Positions 8,204 to 16,722 of a stretch of 64,000 bases of DNA are shown one piece after another. The translations under genes and the position numbers were made by a program. How positions within the stretch are numbered: position 1 is the stretch's first letter; the number at the start of each line of letters is the position of its first letter. Origin of the DNA: a virus. The notes below the pieces were generated by a model. The model worked only from the letters and a program-made list of their open reading frames with translations, was not told the origin of the DNA and did no database searches. Where the stretch lies: the IMG/VR virus record IMGVR_UViG_3300030114_000003, positions 79,891 to 143,890 of that record, one strand, 5' to 3'.

Positions 8204-11069
8204 ATGAAACATTTAGAGTTAGAGACATTAAGTCCTAGTCGATTAATTAAAGAGAATAATTTAAAACAGATTACCAATCCTATATATTTTTTTAGTAATG
8301 GAGTACCTACATCAGACGGTTTATTATCTAATGAAGTTTTTGGTTTATCTAAAGATCAAAGAGCCAATATATTTGCCTATATTGACCTACACAAAAATTT
8401 CATAGATCCATTATCATATAAAATATGGTGTAGAATGGATAGAAAAATAAAAGAATGTGTTCATGGGACTAAGAATTTTAAGATTAATTCTCAAGGACAA
8501 TTAGAAGAAGATGAGAATGGAGAAAATGGGGTAGACTTCTTAAAAAATAATATAGATAAGATAAAAATAAAATCTACAGACTCTCTCAAAAGAGATATAA
8601 ATATAGATTTTATAAATAGAAATAAAAAGAATAATACATTATTTTTAGATAAGTATATAGTAATACCTGCATACTATAGAGATGTAAATACTGGAAATAA
8701 AACTTTAGGAGTAGGAGAAATTAATAAGATATATAATTCTTTAATTATAGCCTCAGCTGCATTAAGAGAATCCGATGATTTTGGATTTTCAATGACATCT
8801 GCTACTATAGGAAGAATACAGGAATTATTAGTTAGAGTATATGATTGGTTTACTCAAGAACCAAATCTAGGAAAGAAATATGGAATCATAAAAAGAACAG
8901 TTATGGCAAAGACTTCAGATTATTCTTCTAGATTAGTTATATCGGCTCCTGAATTAAATGTAGAATCAGTAGATGATTTAATGGTTGATTTAAGACATTG
9001 TGCTTTACCGTTAGCATCAGCCTTAGCAAATCTATATCCGTATATATTATTCTGGTGTAGAAGATTCTTTGAAAATGAATTCGGTGGTACTAATGAAAAA
9101 GTATTATATGATGATAAGGGTAATCCTAAAGTAGTACAAGTAAAGAATCCTTATGTGCAATTTTCAGATGATGTAATTAAAAAACAAATGAAAAGATTTA
9201 TACATGGATATTCAAATAGATTCATTCCTATAGAAGTAGAATTAACTACAGGTGAAATGAGATATATGTACTTTAAAGGTAACAATGCTCCTCATACAGA
9301 TACTAAAGATGAAATGGATAAAGAAGATGTATCATCTATTTATCATAGAAGATTATGTTGGTGTGATATTTTTTATATGGCTGCTGTAGAAATGTCTAAA
9401 GATAAACATGTATTATTAACAAGATATCCTATGAATACTTATTTCGGTCAATTCCCAAATAAAATTAGAATTTCATCTACAGTAGAAACAGAAGGTATTT
9501 ATATAAATAATGAATTCTATCCTTATTATCCAAAAATAAGAGAGGAAGATATAGGTACTAATACATCATCTAGATTTAGAGATACTTTAAACATCAGTAA
9601 TTTGCATCTCAAAAAAGTAGAAGGAGACTATAAACCTCACCATTGTAGTCTTCTTGACGATGTGCGTCGAAACAAAAACTACCTTAACTGCTGGAACGCC
9701 CTTGTAAGTTAATCAGCTACAACGTAATGGGAAACTATAAGCGTGAATGCTTGAGAATGATTAATAATTGGGTAATCAGCATCGAAGCCTTATATGATGA
9801 TGTATAGGGAACGTTCAACGACTATCAAAAGATATTAAAGTTATATATTATATACACGAAAGGAGATGAGAATAAATGAAAAGTTTTATGATAAGAGACG
9901 ATTTCTCACAAGGTATAAACCCATTAATAGAATATCCTAATCCTATAGAACAATGGGTAGATTTACAATGTTATAATATCAGAACAGGTTATAAGATAAG
10001 TAATTATGGTAGATTTTTAAATATAGAAGGTAATTTATTATCGGTAGCACTATCTAATGGATATTTATCAGTATCTTTACAATTAAATGATTCTACTAGA
10101 AAATCTTTCTTTGTACATATTTTGGTTGCTACCATGTATGTATTTAATCCAGACCCAATAAATAAAACTCAAGTAAACCATAAAAATTTATGTAGATCAG
10201 ATGCATTCTATGGTAATTTAGAATGGTGTACTCAACTAGAAAATCTTGAACATGAGTTTCAAAATAAAGATACAGATAGAGAATTTTCTAAACATGTTGA
10301 ATCAAGATTTGTCAAGGAAGATGGAGGTTGGGGTACTGGAGAAAATACTTATGGAGAAAATAATGGTATGAGTAAATGGACAGAAGAACAAGTACATAGT
10401 ATTTGCAAATATGTTCAAGATGGAGATTCATATGGAAATGCTTTAATAAAATCTAATATGGAAAATACTGAAAATAATAGATTTAATGTAAGTCATATTA
10501 TTAAAGGTAAAAGATGGAAACATATATCCACATTATATAAATTTAAAGAGAAGAAACCTCAAATAGATTTCTTTCCATATGTAGAAAACATTTGTAAATT
10601 ATTATCTAAAGGATATTCAACTAGAGCAATTATAGATGAATTGAAACTACCAGGGGAATTTCAACAACAAAGAAGTATAATTGGTAGGATAAAAAGAAAA
10701 GAATCTCATACCGAAATATCAAATAAATATAACTTTAATATTGAGTAGAGTAGGATCTATAAGCTTATGATAGATTCGAAAGAGGTAGCCCATAAGGGAT
10801 GATATAGTCTGGGAAGATGAAAATCTTCTGGTGAAGTTGCGTTCACAATAGGTTAATGTGTGGATGGTGATCAGTTAACCGCTAAAGTAGCTTATACAAT
10901 TGAATCTAATAAAGAATTAGATGAATATATAAATTCTAAAAGATACTATATAGATTTAGGTGGAAAGAATGTTCATGTATCTAGTAATGAAACAGTACAA
11001 GCATTATATAATTTTACTTTAATACTCCCACAAACACAAAAGAAATTAACTCCTATAGAATTTTATTAA
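8204..11069 (+). CDS. RNA polymerase beta' subunit, N-terminal part (intron-split)
   Basis: Two exons, 8204-9631 and 10863-11069, join in frame to a 544-residue protein. It is the N-terminal part of a phage multisubunit RNA polymerase beta' subunit. Seen: SDGLLSNEVFG near residue 40, matching the beta' RDGLF-ERIFG region but with the zinc finger missing; KRTVMAKTSDYSSRLVIS near 230, the lid/active-centre segment (bacterial GKRVDYSGRSVI); and, only after splicing, EGDYDGDQL, the Mg-binding loop (bacterial NADFDGDQM). The intron sits between Y and D of that loop, so unspliced RNA cannot make active enzyme. After the loop come SSNETVQALYNF, matching bacterial SQDMVLGLYYLT. The C-terminal part is encoded at 39251-41371. 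Ribosome site AAGGAG. Confidence 0.9.
9632..10862 (+). ncRNA. Group I intron in RNA polymerase beta' gene
   Basis: 1231-base self-splicing intron. The 5' site follows U at 9631: exon GACTAT pairs fully with GTAGTC at 9645-9650, giving the usual U.G pair of P1. The 3' site follows G at 10862 and restores the beta' reading frame. The conserved core is visible: GGTAATCAGCATC near 9775 (P4-P6 region), GTTCAACGACTATC at 9813-9826 (P7 5' strand GACTAT at 9820) and ATAGTC at 10803-10808 (P7 3' strand). The endonuclease gene lies between the two P7 strands, so it is inserted in the P3'/P8 loop region. Confidence 0.9.
9876..10748 (+). CDS. Intron-encoded HNH homing endonuclease (NUMOD4)
   Basis: 290-residue protein inside the beta' intron. 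Residues about 24-50 (EQWVDL...YKISNYGRFLN) are a NUMOD4 DNA-binding segment; residues about 75-125 hold an HNH module (FFVHILVATMYV...QVNHKNLCRSDAFYGNLEWCTQLEN), with His, Asn-His and Asn at the usual places. The C-terminal 150 residues hold probable helix-turn-helix segments that would bind DNA (EEQVHSICKYVQDG, SKGYSTRAIIDEL). It should cut intronless alleles and spread the intron. The N terminus MKSFMIRDDFS carries the FM-x-R-D motif shared with unrelated proteins here. Ribosome site AAGGAGATGAG. Confidence 0.88.
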   Translation: MKSFMIRDDFSQGINPLIEYPNPIEQWVDLQCYNIRTGYKISNYGRFLNIEGNLLSVALSNGYLSVSLQLNDSTRKSFFVHILVATMYVFNPDPINKTQVNHKNLCRSDAFYGNLEWCTQLENLEHEFQNKDTDREFSKHVESRFVKEDGGWGTGENTYGENNGMSKWTEEQVHSICKYVQDGDSYGNALIKSNMENTENNRFNVSHIIKGKRWKHISTLYKFKEKKPQIDFFPYVENICKLLSKGYSTRAIIDELKLPGEFQQQRSIIGRIKRKESHTEISNKYNFNIE

Positions 11070-11087
11070 GATTTTGTAAAACTCCCG

Positions 11088-11114
11088 ATTTATAATTATA
11101 TATTATAATTATGA
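11088..11114 (+). promoter_or_regulatory. Class A promoter-like motif, only plus-strand copy
   Basis: TTTATAATTATATATTATA followed by ATTATGAA matches the class A consensus in plus orientation. It begins 19 bases after the RNA polymerase beta' stop and precedes a region with no ordinary gene, ending in a terminator at 11271-11297. Confidence 0.5.
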
Positions 11115-11119
11115 ATAAA

Positions 11120-11290
11120 CAATAATAATCATCTTAATTTAACACTAAATGATTATATTATAAAGGAGTTGAAGTATATGGTAAACACTAAACATTAATG
11201 TTATCCAAATAAACGAAAGGGGGATAACTATTAATGTACGATGACAATACACATTTATAAGATAAAATAATAGAGCACTAATGTGCTCTA
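11120..11290 (+). other. Possible small RNA or micro-ORF transcript
   Basis: This stretch lies between a class A promoter-like motif and a strong terminator and has no ordinary gene. It holds two tiny frames, each behind a good ribosome site: MVNTKH at 11179-11199 after AAAGGAGTTGAAGT, and MYDDNTHL at 11234-11260 after AAAGGGGGATAAC. It could be a small RNA, a leader, or a pair of micropeptides. No known RNA family is recognised. Confidence 0.35.
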
Positions 11291-11297
11291 TATTTTT
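11271..11297. terminator. Bidirectional terminator
   Basis: TAGAGCAC-TAAT-GTGCTCTA stem-loop followed by TATTTTTTATTT on the plus strand and preceded by A-rich sequence. It separates the plus-strand transcript from the minus-strand gene that ends at 11297. Confidence 0.7.
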
Positions 11298-11803
11298 TAT
11301 TTAATTGGTTCTTCTTTTGATAATTCTTCATAAGTGTTAACTTCTTCTTTTAATTTTACATTCTCTTCTGTTAACTCTTTTATTTTTTTATCTTTTTCTA
11401 AACTTTCACTTTTAGCTGCATTTAGTAATGATGTATAAGAAGCTACAGCCTCTCTATAATTACCTTCTTGATTATCAATCTTTTCATTAAGTTCTTTTAT
11501 TGTTGATTCAGATTTAACCAATTTATCAACTAATTCTGAATTTGTATTAGATGACACGATAGTAGTCATAATTGGTCTTTCTACGGTATTATCACATTCA
11601 AAGTTTTCAAGATTTAGAACAATTTTTCTACCATCTGGTAAATTTTCCTCAACCTTATGACCAGATTTAATTATTCTTCTTATAATTAAAGTATTTAAAT
11701 CTACGTCTGTACAAATACCAATTAACGGTGGGCTAATTTCATAAACCTTTTGTCCTTTTATCGGATATATATTTACATTTTTTATTGTTACTGAATTACT
11801 CAT
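11297..11803 (-). CDS. Coiled-coil protein, unknown
   Basis: 168 residues. The first 75 residues are beta-rich (MSNSVTIKNVNIYPIKG...PPLIGICTDVD); residues 85-165 form a long coiled coil with heptad leucines, interrupted by a short AVASYTSLLNAAKS segment. No family recognised. The start overlaps the end of a 45-residue ORF (11803-11940), and both probably share a transcript. It could be a structural or scaffolding component, but nothing in the sequence proves this. Confidence 0.65.
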   Translation of the reverse strand: MSNSVTIKNVNIYPIKGQKVYEISPPLIGICTDVDLNTLIIRRIIKSGHKVEENLPDGRKIVLNLENFECDNTVERPIMTTIVSSNTNSELVDKLVKSESTIKELNEKIDNQEGNYREAVASYTSLLNAAKSESLEKDKKIKELTEENVKLKEEVNTYEELSKEEPIK

Positions 11804-11940
11804 TAATATGTCACTCCTTTTCTTTCTAAATCATCCATTCTTTCTTGCATTTGAAAATCGTAGACACTAAAATCCATCTCAATAGATTCTGTACATATAT
11901 CAGCAGCTACTTCTAAACATAGTATACTTTCTAAATCCAT
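11803..11940 (-). CDS. Short acidic protein, 45 aa
   Basis: ATG at 11940 follows GGAGG with 8 bases spacing, and the frame ends in TAA that overlaps the start of the coiled-coil gene by one base. The product begins MDLESILCLEVAADIC and is acidic and helical. The tight junctions and strong ribosome site support a real gene. No family recognised. Confidence 0.6.
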   Translation of the reverse strand: MDLESILCLEVAADICTESIEMDFSVYDFQMQERMDDLERKGVTY

Positions 11941-11979
11941 ACAATATTCCTCCTTATATTTTATAGTATTATTTCAATG

Positions 11980-13179
11980 TTATTTTAATAATATTTTGAC
12001 ATTCTTTTCTAATATATATATCACAAATATTATCTCATAAAATAGATTAACACTTGTATTATATTGCATACTTGAGATACATTCTACATCATTTAACTTT
12101 ATATCAGTATTATTAAAATGTTTTATTATAATATTTCTATAATTTAATTCATCTTCGCTATATAAAGTATTTGATGATATTCTACCGATCAAATCTTCAT
12201 CTAAGAAATTTATTATCTCCTTATTTGGAAACATATAATCTCTATATAGAATTTTATAATAAGGTTCTGATCTAAAAGAGAATACTCCGAATACATCTTG
12301 GATAAATTCAGCCTGAGAAAACGTTTTATATTTACCAAGGTTCTTATCTTTCTTTTCTAAAGCTGTAAATATAGATTTTACATATTCAAATACAAAAGTT
12401 TCATGCAAACTACATTGTTGTGTAATGTATAAATAATCGTCTAATGTACTAATTAAATCATGTTTAATTATGAATTCTACTGCATAAGGATCATAGAAAA
12501 AATCATGTTTAAATGAAAAAATAAAAGCCTGTACTCTATCAGAATAAAATAATACTTTATAGTACTCTTTTAAAGTTGTTAATACTTCATCTATCTTTTC
12601 TATAAATTTATATTCTGAATTCTTTATAACAGATTTATATTCTGTACCCGAGTTTTCTGTTATAGAAGTAAAGTTGTCAACAACTTGTTTTTCTATTTCG
12701 TCACAATCTGGTCTTTCATATACCCATTGAATTTTATATATATTACTAAGATTATCTATTGTATCTATTGTAGAACTGATTACTTTAAATAATAAAGGTT
12801 GGTTTAAATATTTTATTCTAAAGAAATCTCCTTTTTTTGGTATTATAGTATTAGGTAGGAATATAGCTTCTCCTTGAAGTTGATCTGATTCAAAACCATT
12901 CTCTGTTATATTATAATTAGCTTCTAACTTTGGCATTCCATATAATACTAAGTCTTCTATTTTATTGAATCTTATAGGAGATTCATCCCCTAAATCTTCA
13001 AACTCTTGTTGTAGATGTTCATCTAATGATGTTTCTAATTCTGATTGATTATAATAATCTGTAATAGTAGGTTGTCTATCATTAAATATATAATAGGGAT
13101 TTTTTAATCTATTATTTATACCTTCTACTAAATTAGTAACTGTATCATTATATTTTTTATTAATAAATTTACTACCCAT
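11980..13179 (-). CDS. Putative neck or tail-completion virion protein
   Basis: 399 residues starting MGSKFINKKYNDT at 13179, with AGGAGG 9 bases upstream; a longer frame to 13257 crosses a terminator and should be ignored. The middle has LPNTIIPKKGDFFRIKY followed by LLFKVISS and YKIQWVYERP, a beta-barrel-like pattern seen in phage neck proteins whose fold sets a Gly-Asp turn between strands. The C-terminal 200 residues are helical. A class B promoter-like motif precedes it, as for the capsid, portal and sheath genes. The function is inferred from this context and remains tentative. Confidence 0.45.
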   Translation of the reverse strand: MGSKFINKKYNDTVTNLVEGINNRLKNPYYIFNDRQPTITDYYNQSELETSLDEHLQQEFEDLGDESPIRFNKIEDLVLYGMPKLEANYNITENGFESDQLQGEAIFLPNTIIPKKGDFFRIKYLNQPLLFKVISSTIDTIDNLSNIYKIQWVYERPDCDEIEKQVVDNFTSITENSGTEYKSVIKNSEYKFIEKIDEVLTTLKEYYKVLFYSDRVQAFIFSFKHDFFYDPYAVEFIIKHDLISTLDDYLYITQQCSLHETFVFEYVKSIFTALEKKDKNLGKYKTFSQAEFIQDVFGVFSFRSEPYYKILYRDYMFPNKEIINFLDEDLIGRISSNTLYSEDELNYRNIIIKHFNNTDIKLNDVECISSMQYNTSVNLFYEIIFVIYILEKNVKILLK

Positions 13180-13200
13180 TATAAAACCTCCTTTCCCATA

Positions 13201-13215
13201 ATTATCTAAATGTTC
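13201..13215 (-). promoter_or_regulatory. Class B promoter-like motif (AACW-N6-TA)
   Basis: Minus-strand GAACATTTAGATAAT, one of the best matches to AACA-N6-TA, lies 22 bases before the start at 13179. Confidence 0.5.
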
Positions 13216-13225
13216 AACTGAAGAA

Positions 13226-13259
13226 AAAGATAAAAAAATAAAAGGGTGTTTATACACCC
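13226..13259 (-). terminator. Rho-independent terminator
   Basis: GGGTGT-TTAT-ACACCC hairpin followed on the minus strand by a T-rich run. It ends the operon whose last gene stops at 13266. Confidence 0.75.
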
Positions 13260-13265
13260 AATCAT

Positions 13266-14195
13266 TTATCTTTTAGTTTCAAAACGTAGTTTTAATAATT
13301 TATACATATCTCTAGATATCTCTTCTGTACATATATTACATTTATATGTATCTTCATTTATTTTGGTCATATTCATTTTATTTCCATCTTTATGAAATTC
13401 AACATGAAGACATTTTGCTATTAGAGAATTAGGATCATGTATATATTCTGTATTTTTATTCTCACCAATTTCAAAACTTGGTAAATTTTCTTTTAATATT
13501 CTAGATTTACGAACCTCTATATTTTTTAAGAAAAGATTTTCAGTAAATTTTATAAACTCTTCATCTGTCATTCTGTTCATAATTTGTTTTAGTGACATGT
13601 TTATTTCAACTGGAGTACCATCATTTGTATGAGGAGATAATATAGAATCTTCTGTTATACTAGAAATAACTCCTTTACCACCATATCTATTTGAAATTAA
13701 TCCTATTTCTGGATCATAATAACCTTGTCCCTTCATATCATTTATTAATGAACTAAACTTGTCAACGAAATTATTAATATCTTCATTAGGTAATTGTGGA
13801 ATTATATCAAATACTTTACCACATCTTTCACAGAAAAATATATTATCTTTTATTTCGATTAAACTATCAGAAGGAAGATGATCACATGTATATTCATTTT
13901 CATAACTATCTACTCTATCTTTCCAATCTATTAAAATTTCTTTTATTTCTTTTTGTTTTTTATTTATACTGCTTAAAAATTTAATAAATTCTATTAATTC
14001 TTTGTCTCTATGATTTCTATTTCTTATATCATTTGTAAAAGTATTTATTGAAAAATCTTTATCGTTTAAATATGGCGAGTTTATAAGATTATATATAATA
14101 TTTTTAAAAGAATCAAAAACATATTTATATTTAACCTCTATTTCAACTTCTTTCTTTAATATTTTTTTATCCTCGATTGTTAATTCTTTTTTCAT
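13266..14195 (-). CDS. Zinc-finger protein with array-paralogue N-terminal segment
   Basis: 309 residues. Two Cys/His groups are visible: CDHLPS...FFCERCGKVF near 118-140 and CLHVEFH...YKCNICTEE near 267-295, each fitting a one-zinc ribbon. Residues about 85-112 (IEFIKFL...IKEILIDWKDRV) match a segment shared by the three small genes upstream, so this gene looks like a larger member of a tandem family. The middle holds GYYDPEIGLISNRYGGKGVIS, unassigned. The start overlaps the stop of the next gene (ATGA). Nucleic-acid or polymerase binding is possible but not shown. Confidence 0.6.
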   Translation of the reverse strand: MKKELTIEDKKILKKEVEIEVKYKYVFDSFKNIIYNLINSPYLNDKDFSINTFTNDIRNRNHRDKELIEFIKFLSSINKKQKEIKEILIDWKDRVDSYENEYTCDHLPSDSLIEIKDNIFFCERCGKVFDIIPQLPNEDINNFVDKFSSLINDMKGQGYYDPEIGLISNRYGGKGVISSITEDSILSPHTNDGTPVEINMSLKQIMNRMTDEEFIKFTENLFLKNIEVRKSRILKENLPSFEIGENKNTEYIHDPNSLIAKCLHVEFHKDGNKMNMTKINEDTYKCNICTEEISRDMYKLLKLRFETKR

Positions 14196-14527
14196 AATAA
14201 TTCACTCCTATATTTTATTTCATTAATTTCATTTTTCCATTGTTCTAATATTATTTTTATTGTATCATGAGTATAACAATTTCTTCTCAAGTATAAACAA
14301 AGATTTAATATAGAATCATCTGATATCACAGATTCATCTACATTTCTACAAAATTCATCAAAACGTTGAGATGTAGAGACTACATTACATAAAGATATAA
14401 AATTATTAACGACTGGTAATACCTCCTTTAAATCATTTCCATTTGACAAATACTCAAACAATATCATAGTCTTTTTCGTTAATATCTTAGCATCAATATC
14501 CTTATCCTCATACTTATTATATTTCAT
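14192..14527 (-). CDS. Small paralogue-array protein, 111 aa
   Basis: Helical protein ending with LCLYLRRNCYTHDTIKII then LEQWKNEI, the signature shared with three neighbouring genes: Leu/Phe-Cys, Leu-Arg/Lys, about eight residues, Ile, Leu, Trp-Lys. A conserved Asp/Glu-rich FDEFC block precedes it. Function unknown. Ribosome site AAAGGA, then ATG at 14527. It is translationally coupled to the zinc-finger gene. Confidence 0.65.
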   Translation of the reverse strand: MKYNKYEDKDIDAKILTKKTMILFEYLSNGNDLKEVLPVVNNFISLCNVVSTSQRFDEFCRNVDESVISDDSILNLCLYLRRNCYTHDTIKIILEQWKNEINEIKYRSELL

Positions 14528-14540
14528 ATTATCCTTTCCT

Positions 14541-14804
14541 TTATTTTATTTTTGTAAAAAGTTGATTTTTCCATTTAACTAAATATTTATTAATCTCTAT
14601 ATAATTATATCCTGCTTCTCTTAATTGTTTACAGAAGTTAGTAAAATTACCTTCTCCTATAAATATATTTTCTTTGTTATTATTTAATGCAGCTAACCTA
14701 CACATTCTAGCTACCTGTCCTAAATTTAAATATAAAGAATCTAATCTATCAGAAAACTCTAATTCGATATCATTCTTTTTTTCATCTATTCGTTTTCCTC
14801 CCAT
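14541..14804 (-). CDS. Small paralogue-array protein, 87 aa
   Basis: 87 residues beginning MGGKRIDEKKND. The C-terminal half FCKQLREAGYNYIEINKYL then VKWKNQL is the array signature. The N-terminal half is an Asn/Leu-rich helix pair. One base separates its start from the stop of the next upstream gene. Function unknown. Confidence 0.65.
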   Translation of the reverse strand: MGGKRIDEKKNDIELEFSDRLDSLYLNLGQVARMCRLAALNNNKENIFIGEGNFTNFCKQLREAGYNYIEINKYLVKWKNQLFTKIK

Positions 14805-14805
14805 G

Positions 14806-15084
14806 TTAATTCTCCTTAGATTTTAGTATTTTTTCTAATACGTCTAATCCCCATTCGTTTAATATATTTTTGATCTGAATAATATTACATCCATGATCTT
14901 TTAAATAATTACATAATATAGATATAGAATCTTTTTTACCTATCCATATATTAATATCAATACGTGATAAAATAATCTTTTTACATTCAAATCCCATATC
15001 TTCAATCTCTAGAAAAAGATCTACCATTCTTATTTTATATTCCTCTTCTATATTCTCTATCATTATTACTATTTCTTTTTTCAT
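14806..15084 (-). CDS. Small paralogue-array protein, 92 aa
   Basis: 92 residues starting MKKEIVIMIENIEEE. It ends with LCNYLKDHGCNIIQIKNIL then NEWGLDV, the same signature as its neighbours but with Trp-Gly instead of Trp-Lys. Its opening MKKEIVIM resembles the MNKEIVII of the next gene, so the 5' ends may also be related. Function unknown. Confidence 0.65.
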   Translation of the reverse strand: MKKEIVIMIENIEEEYKIRMVDLFLEIEDMGFECKKIILSRIDINIWIGKKDSISILCNYLKDHGCNIIQIKNILNEWGLDVLEKILKSKEN

Positions 15085-15105
15085 ATTATTTTGTACTCCT
15101 TCTTA

Positions 15106-15474
15106 TTATTTTTTTCTATTTGTAAAATTAGACGTTACCAATTCCATTGCAAAATCTGCTATTTCATATCTATCACTTTCGTCTCCTTGATAGAATTTAT
15201 CCAACTTATTTAGTACACATAATCTATTAATCAATTTAATCCCACTTATAATAACATTATGTGTAGTTCTTCTTTGTTTATCTAAAGATGTAATTTTTTC
15301 TAATAAATCATCTTTAGACATATTGTATTTTTCTACTGTAACTAATACTTCTTGTTGTGTTATTAAATCAACATACCTACTACAAGATTTTAATGTATCT
15401 GCTATAGTACTTAATAAGCAATCATCCTTACTATATTTTTCTACCAATTTAATTATTACTATTTCTTTATTCAT
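15106..15474 (-). CDS. DUF3232-like protein
   Basis: 122 residues. The pattern of central RRTTHNVIISGIKLINRLC followed by acidic ESDRYEIADFAMELV matches my memory of DUF3232 proteins, found in clostridia and their phages: a basic R-R/T-x-THNxLI helix, then RYxIADWAxE. Length and order fit. Function of the family is not known. It lies second in an operon with the 83-residue gene upstream, one base apart. Confidence 0.55.
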   Translation of the reverse strand: MNKEIVIIKLVEKYSKDDCLLSTIADTLKSCSRYVDLITQQEVLVTVEKYNMSKDDLLEKITSLDKQRRTTHNVIISGIKLINRLCVLNKLDKFYQGDESDRYEIADFAMELVTSNFTNRKK

Positions 15475-15475
15475 A

Positions 15476-15727
15476 TTAAAACACCCTACCTTCTCTTAAT
15501 TTAACTATCATACATCTTACTTCTTTAATTACATCATCAATAAGTATTTTTTCATCTTCAGTTGACGATCTATAAATCACACCAATTCTTCTGTATACAT
15601 CTTTTTCAAAGTCTATATTAACTAAACCTTTTTTCTCTATTAGTATTTCCTCTACTATTTTCTTTACCTTTTCTTTACATTTATCTTGCATTTCTAAAAA
15701 TTGTTCTACACTATAATATTTGTGCAT
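15476..15727 (-). CDS. Hypothetical protein, 83 aa
   Basis: First gene of the operon that runs 15727 to 13266. Begins MHKYYSVEQFLEMQDKCK and is a highly charged helical protein with a YRRIGVIYRSSTEDE segment. A ribosome site (GAAAGG) precedes the ATG and a class A promoter-like motif lies 65 bases upstream. No family recognised. Confidence 0.6.
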   Translation of the reverse strand: MHKYYSVEQFLEMQDKCKEKVKKIVEEILIEKKGLVNIDFEKDVYRRIGVIYRSSTEDEKILIDDVIKEVRCMIVKLREGRVF

Positions 15728-15791
15728 TTTTACATTCTTTCCTTTCGATTATATAATTCTATATTAATTTTTGATAATTTCTTTTATTATT

Positions 15792-15815
15792 CATTAGTAT
15801 AATATACAACTATAG
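15792..15815 (-). promoter_or_regulatory. Class A promoter-like motif
   Basis: Minus-strand TATAGTTGTATATTATAC then TAATGA. It drives, by position, the six-gene operon from 15727 down to 13266. Confidence 0.55.
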
Positions 15816-15850
15816 GATCGAACTCTTACAAATTATTTTGACATAAAATA

Positions 15851-15872
15851 TAAGAGGGATAAATCCCTCTTA
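15851..15872 (-). terminator. Terminator hairpin
   Basis: TAAGAGGGA-TAAA-TCCCTCTTA, followed on the minus strand by an AT-rich tract, just after the stop of the Cys-rich gene at 15877. Confidence 0.6.
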
Positions 15873-15876
15873 TTAA

Positions 15877-16356
15877 TTATTCAATTATTTTAAAATATTT
15901 ATCAAAGATGTTTAATTTATTATAAGGTTTCTTTCTACCTAATATTATATCATAATAAGTTCCACCTGATAATAACATACCATCTTTTGTAATACTAAAT
16001 ATATAAGTATTCCCTTCAATAAAATTATAAGGTTCATAATGCTCAGTCTTCATTATGATTGGTTTTATACATTCAACCTTTATTGATATTAAATATTGGT
16101 TACGTTGACATTCATACCAACATTTACATCTATTATCACATGTTCTATTAATAAAACCAAAACAATTTTTAATTGTTTGGTTACATTTTATTATATCAGA
16201 ACAATTCCAACATCTAAAATCTTTTATAGTTCTTTTATAAGCTAATTCATTTTCTCTTTTATTAGCAGAACAATCAGATTCGTGAGTACATTGCATACAT
16301 CCCATATCTTCAAAAGACCATTTTCCAAAACATTTCATATTTGCATTCTCTATCAT
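15877..16356 (-). CDS. Cys-rich zinc-binding-type protein, unknown
   Basis: 159 residues with 16 or so cysteines in the first 80 (CMQCTHESDC, CWNCSDIIKC, CDNRCKCWYEC), spaced as several CxxC pairs, so it should bind two or more zinc ions. The C-terminal half is beta-rich (GNTYIFSITKDGMLLSGGTYYDIILG), like a small barrel. No family recognised. It overlaps nothing and shares the operon with the 106-residue gene upstream. Ribosome site is weak (AGGGGG then 7 bases). Confidence 0.6.
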   Translation of the reverse strand: MIENANMKCFGKWSFEDMGCMQCTHESDCSANKRENELAYKRTIKDFRCWNCSDIIKCNQTIKNCFGFINRTCDNRCKCWYECQRNQYLISIKVECIKPIIMKTEHYEPYNFIEGNTYIFSITKDGMLLSGGTYYDIILGRKKPYNKLNIFDKYFKIIE

Positions 16357-16381
16357 TTTATAATCCCCCTATAATAAATAC

Positions 16382-16702
16382 TTATTCTCTAGTCATAAAT
16401 ATTTGCATTTTGCCTCTATGACTTTCTATAAAATCATCTATCTCATTACATGATAGATTATATAATTCATCTGAATTTATAAAACTTTCATTATTATCAT
16501 TATATATATTAGATAAATTACACTGTAATTTATCTTTGGCTTCTTCTGTAAATTTTTCTTTAAAATCATCTTCAAATTGATCAATTCTATATGTAGCTTC
16601 TTCATCACAAAATGCATCTATTACCGTTTCAAAAGATTTAAATTTAATATCATTGCTTTCTAATAATTCTTTCACATTATTATCATTAATTATGTATACC
16701 AT
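16382..16702 (-). CDS. Acidic protein ending in FM-x-R-E tag
   Basis: 106 residues, very acidic, mostly helical (MVYIINDNNVKELLES). The extreme C terminus is RGKMQIFMTRE, which matches the C-terminal tails of RNA polymerase beta' (GKTIFMKRDKLE) and the SF2 helicase (GRKVFMKRDKF). No domain recognised elsewhere. Ribosome site AAGGAGG, nine bases before ATG. A terminator for the primase gene lies just upstream on the map. Confidence 0.65.
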   Translation of the reverse strand: MVYIINDNNVKELLESNDIKFKSFETVIDAFCDEEATYRIDQFEDDFKEKFTEEAKDKLQCNLSNIYNDNNESFINSDELYNLSCNEIDDFIESHRGKMQIFMTRE

Positions 16703-16722
16703 TATTTTTCCTCCTTAAAATA

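Noticed and set aside
10860-11069. Separate 69-residue gene starting MDGDQLTAK
   Set aside because: It is exon 2 of RNA polymerase beta'. It has no ribosome site, and the splice joint at 9631/10863 restores the catalytic loop.
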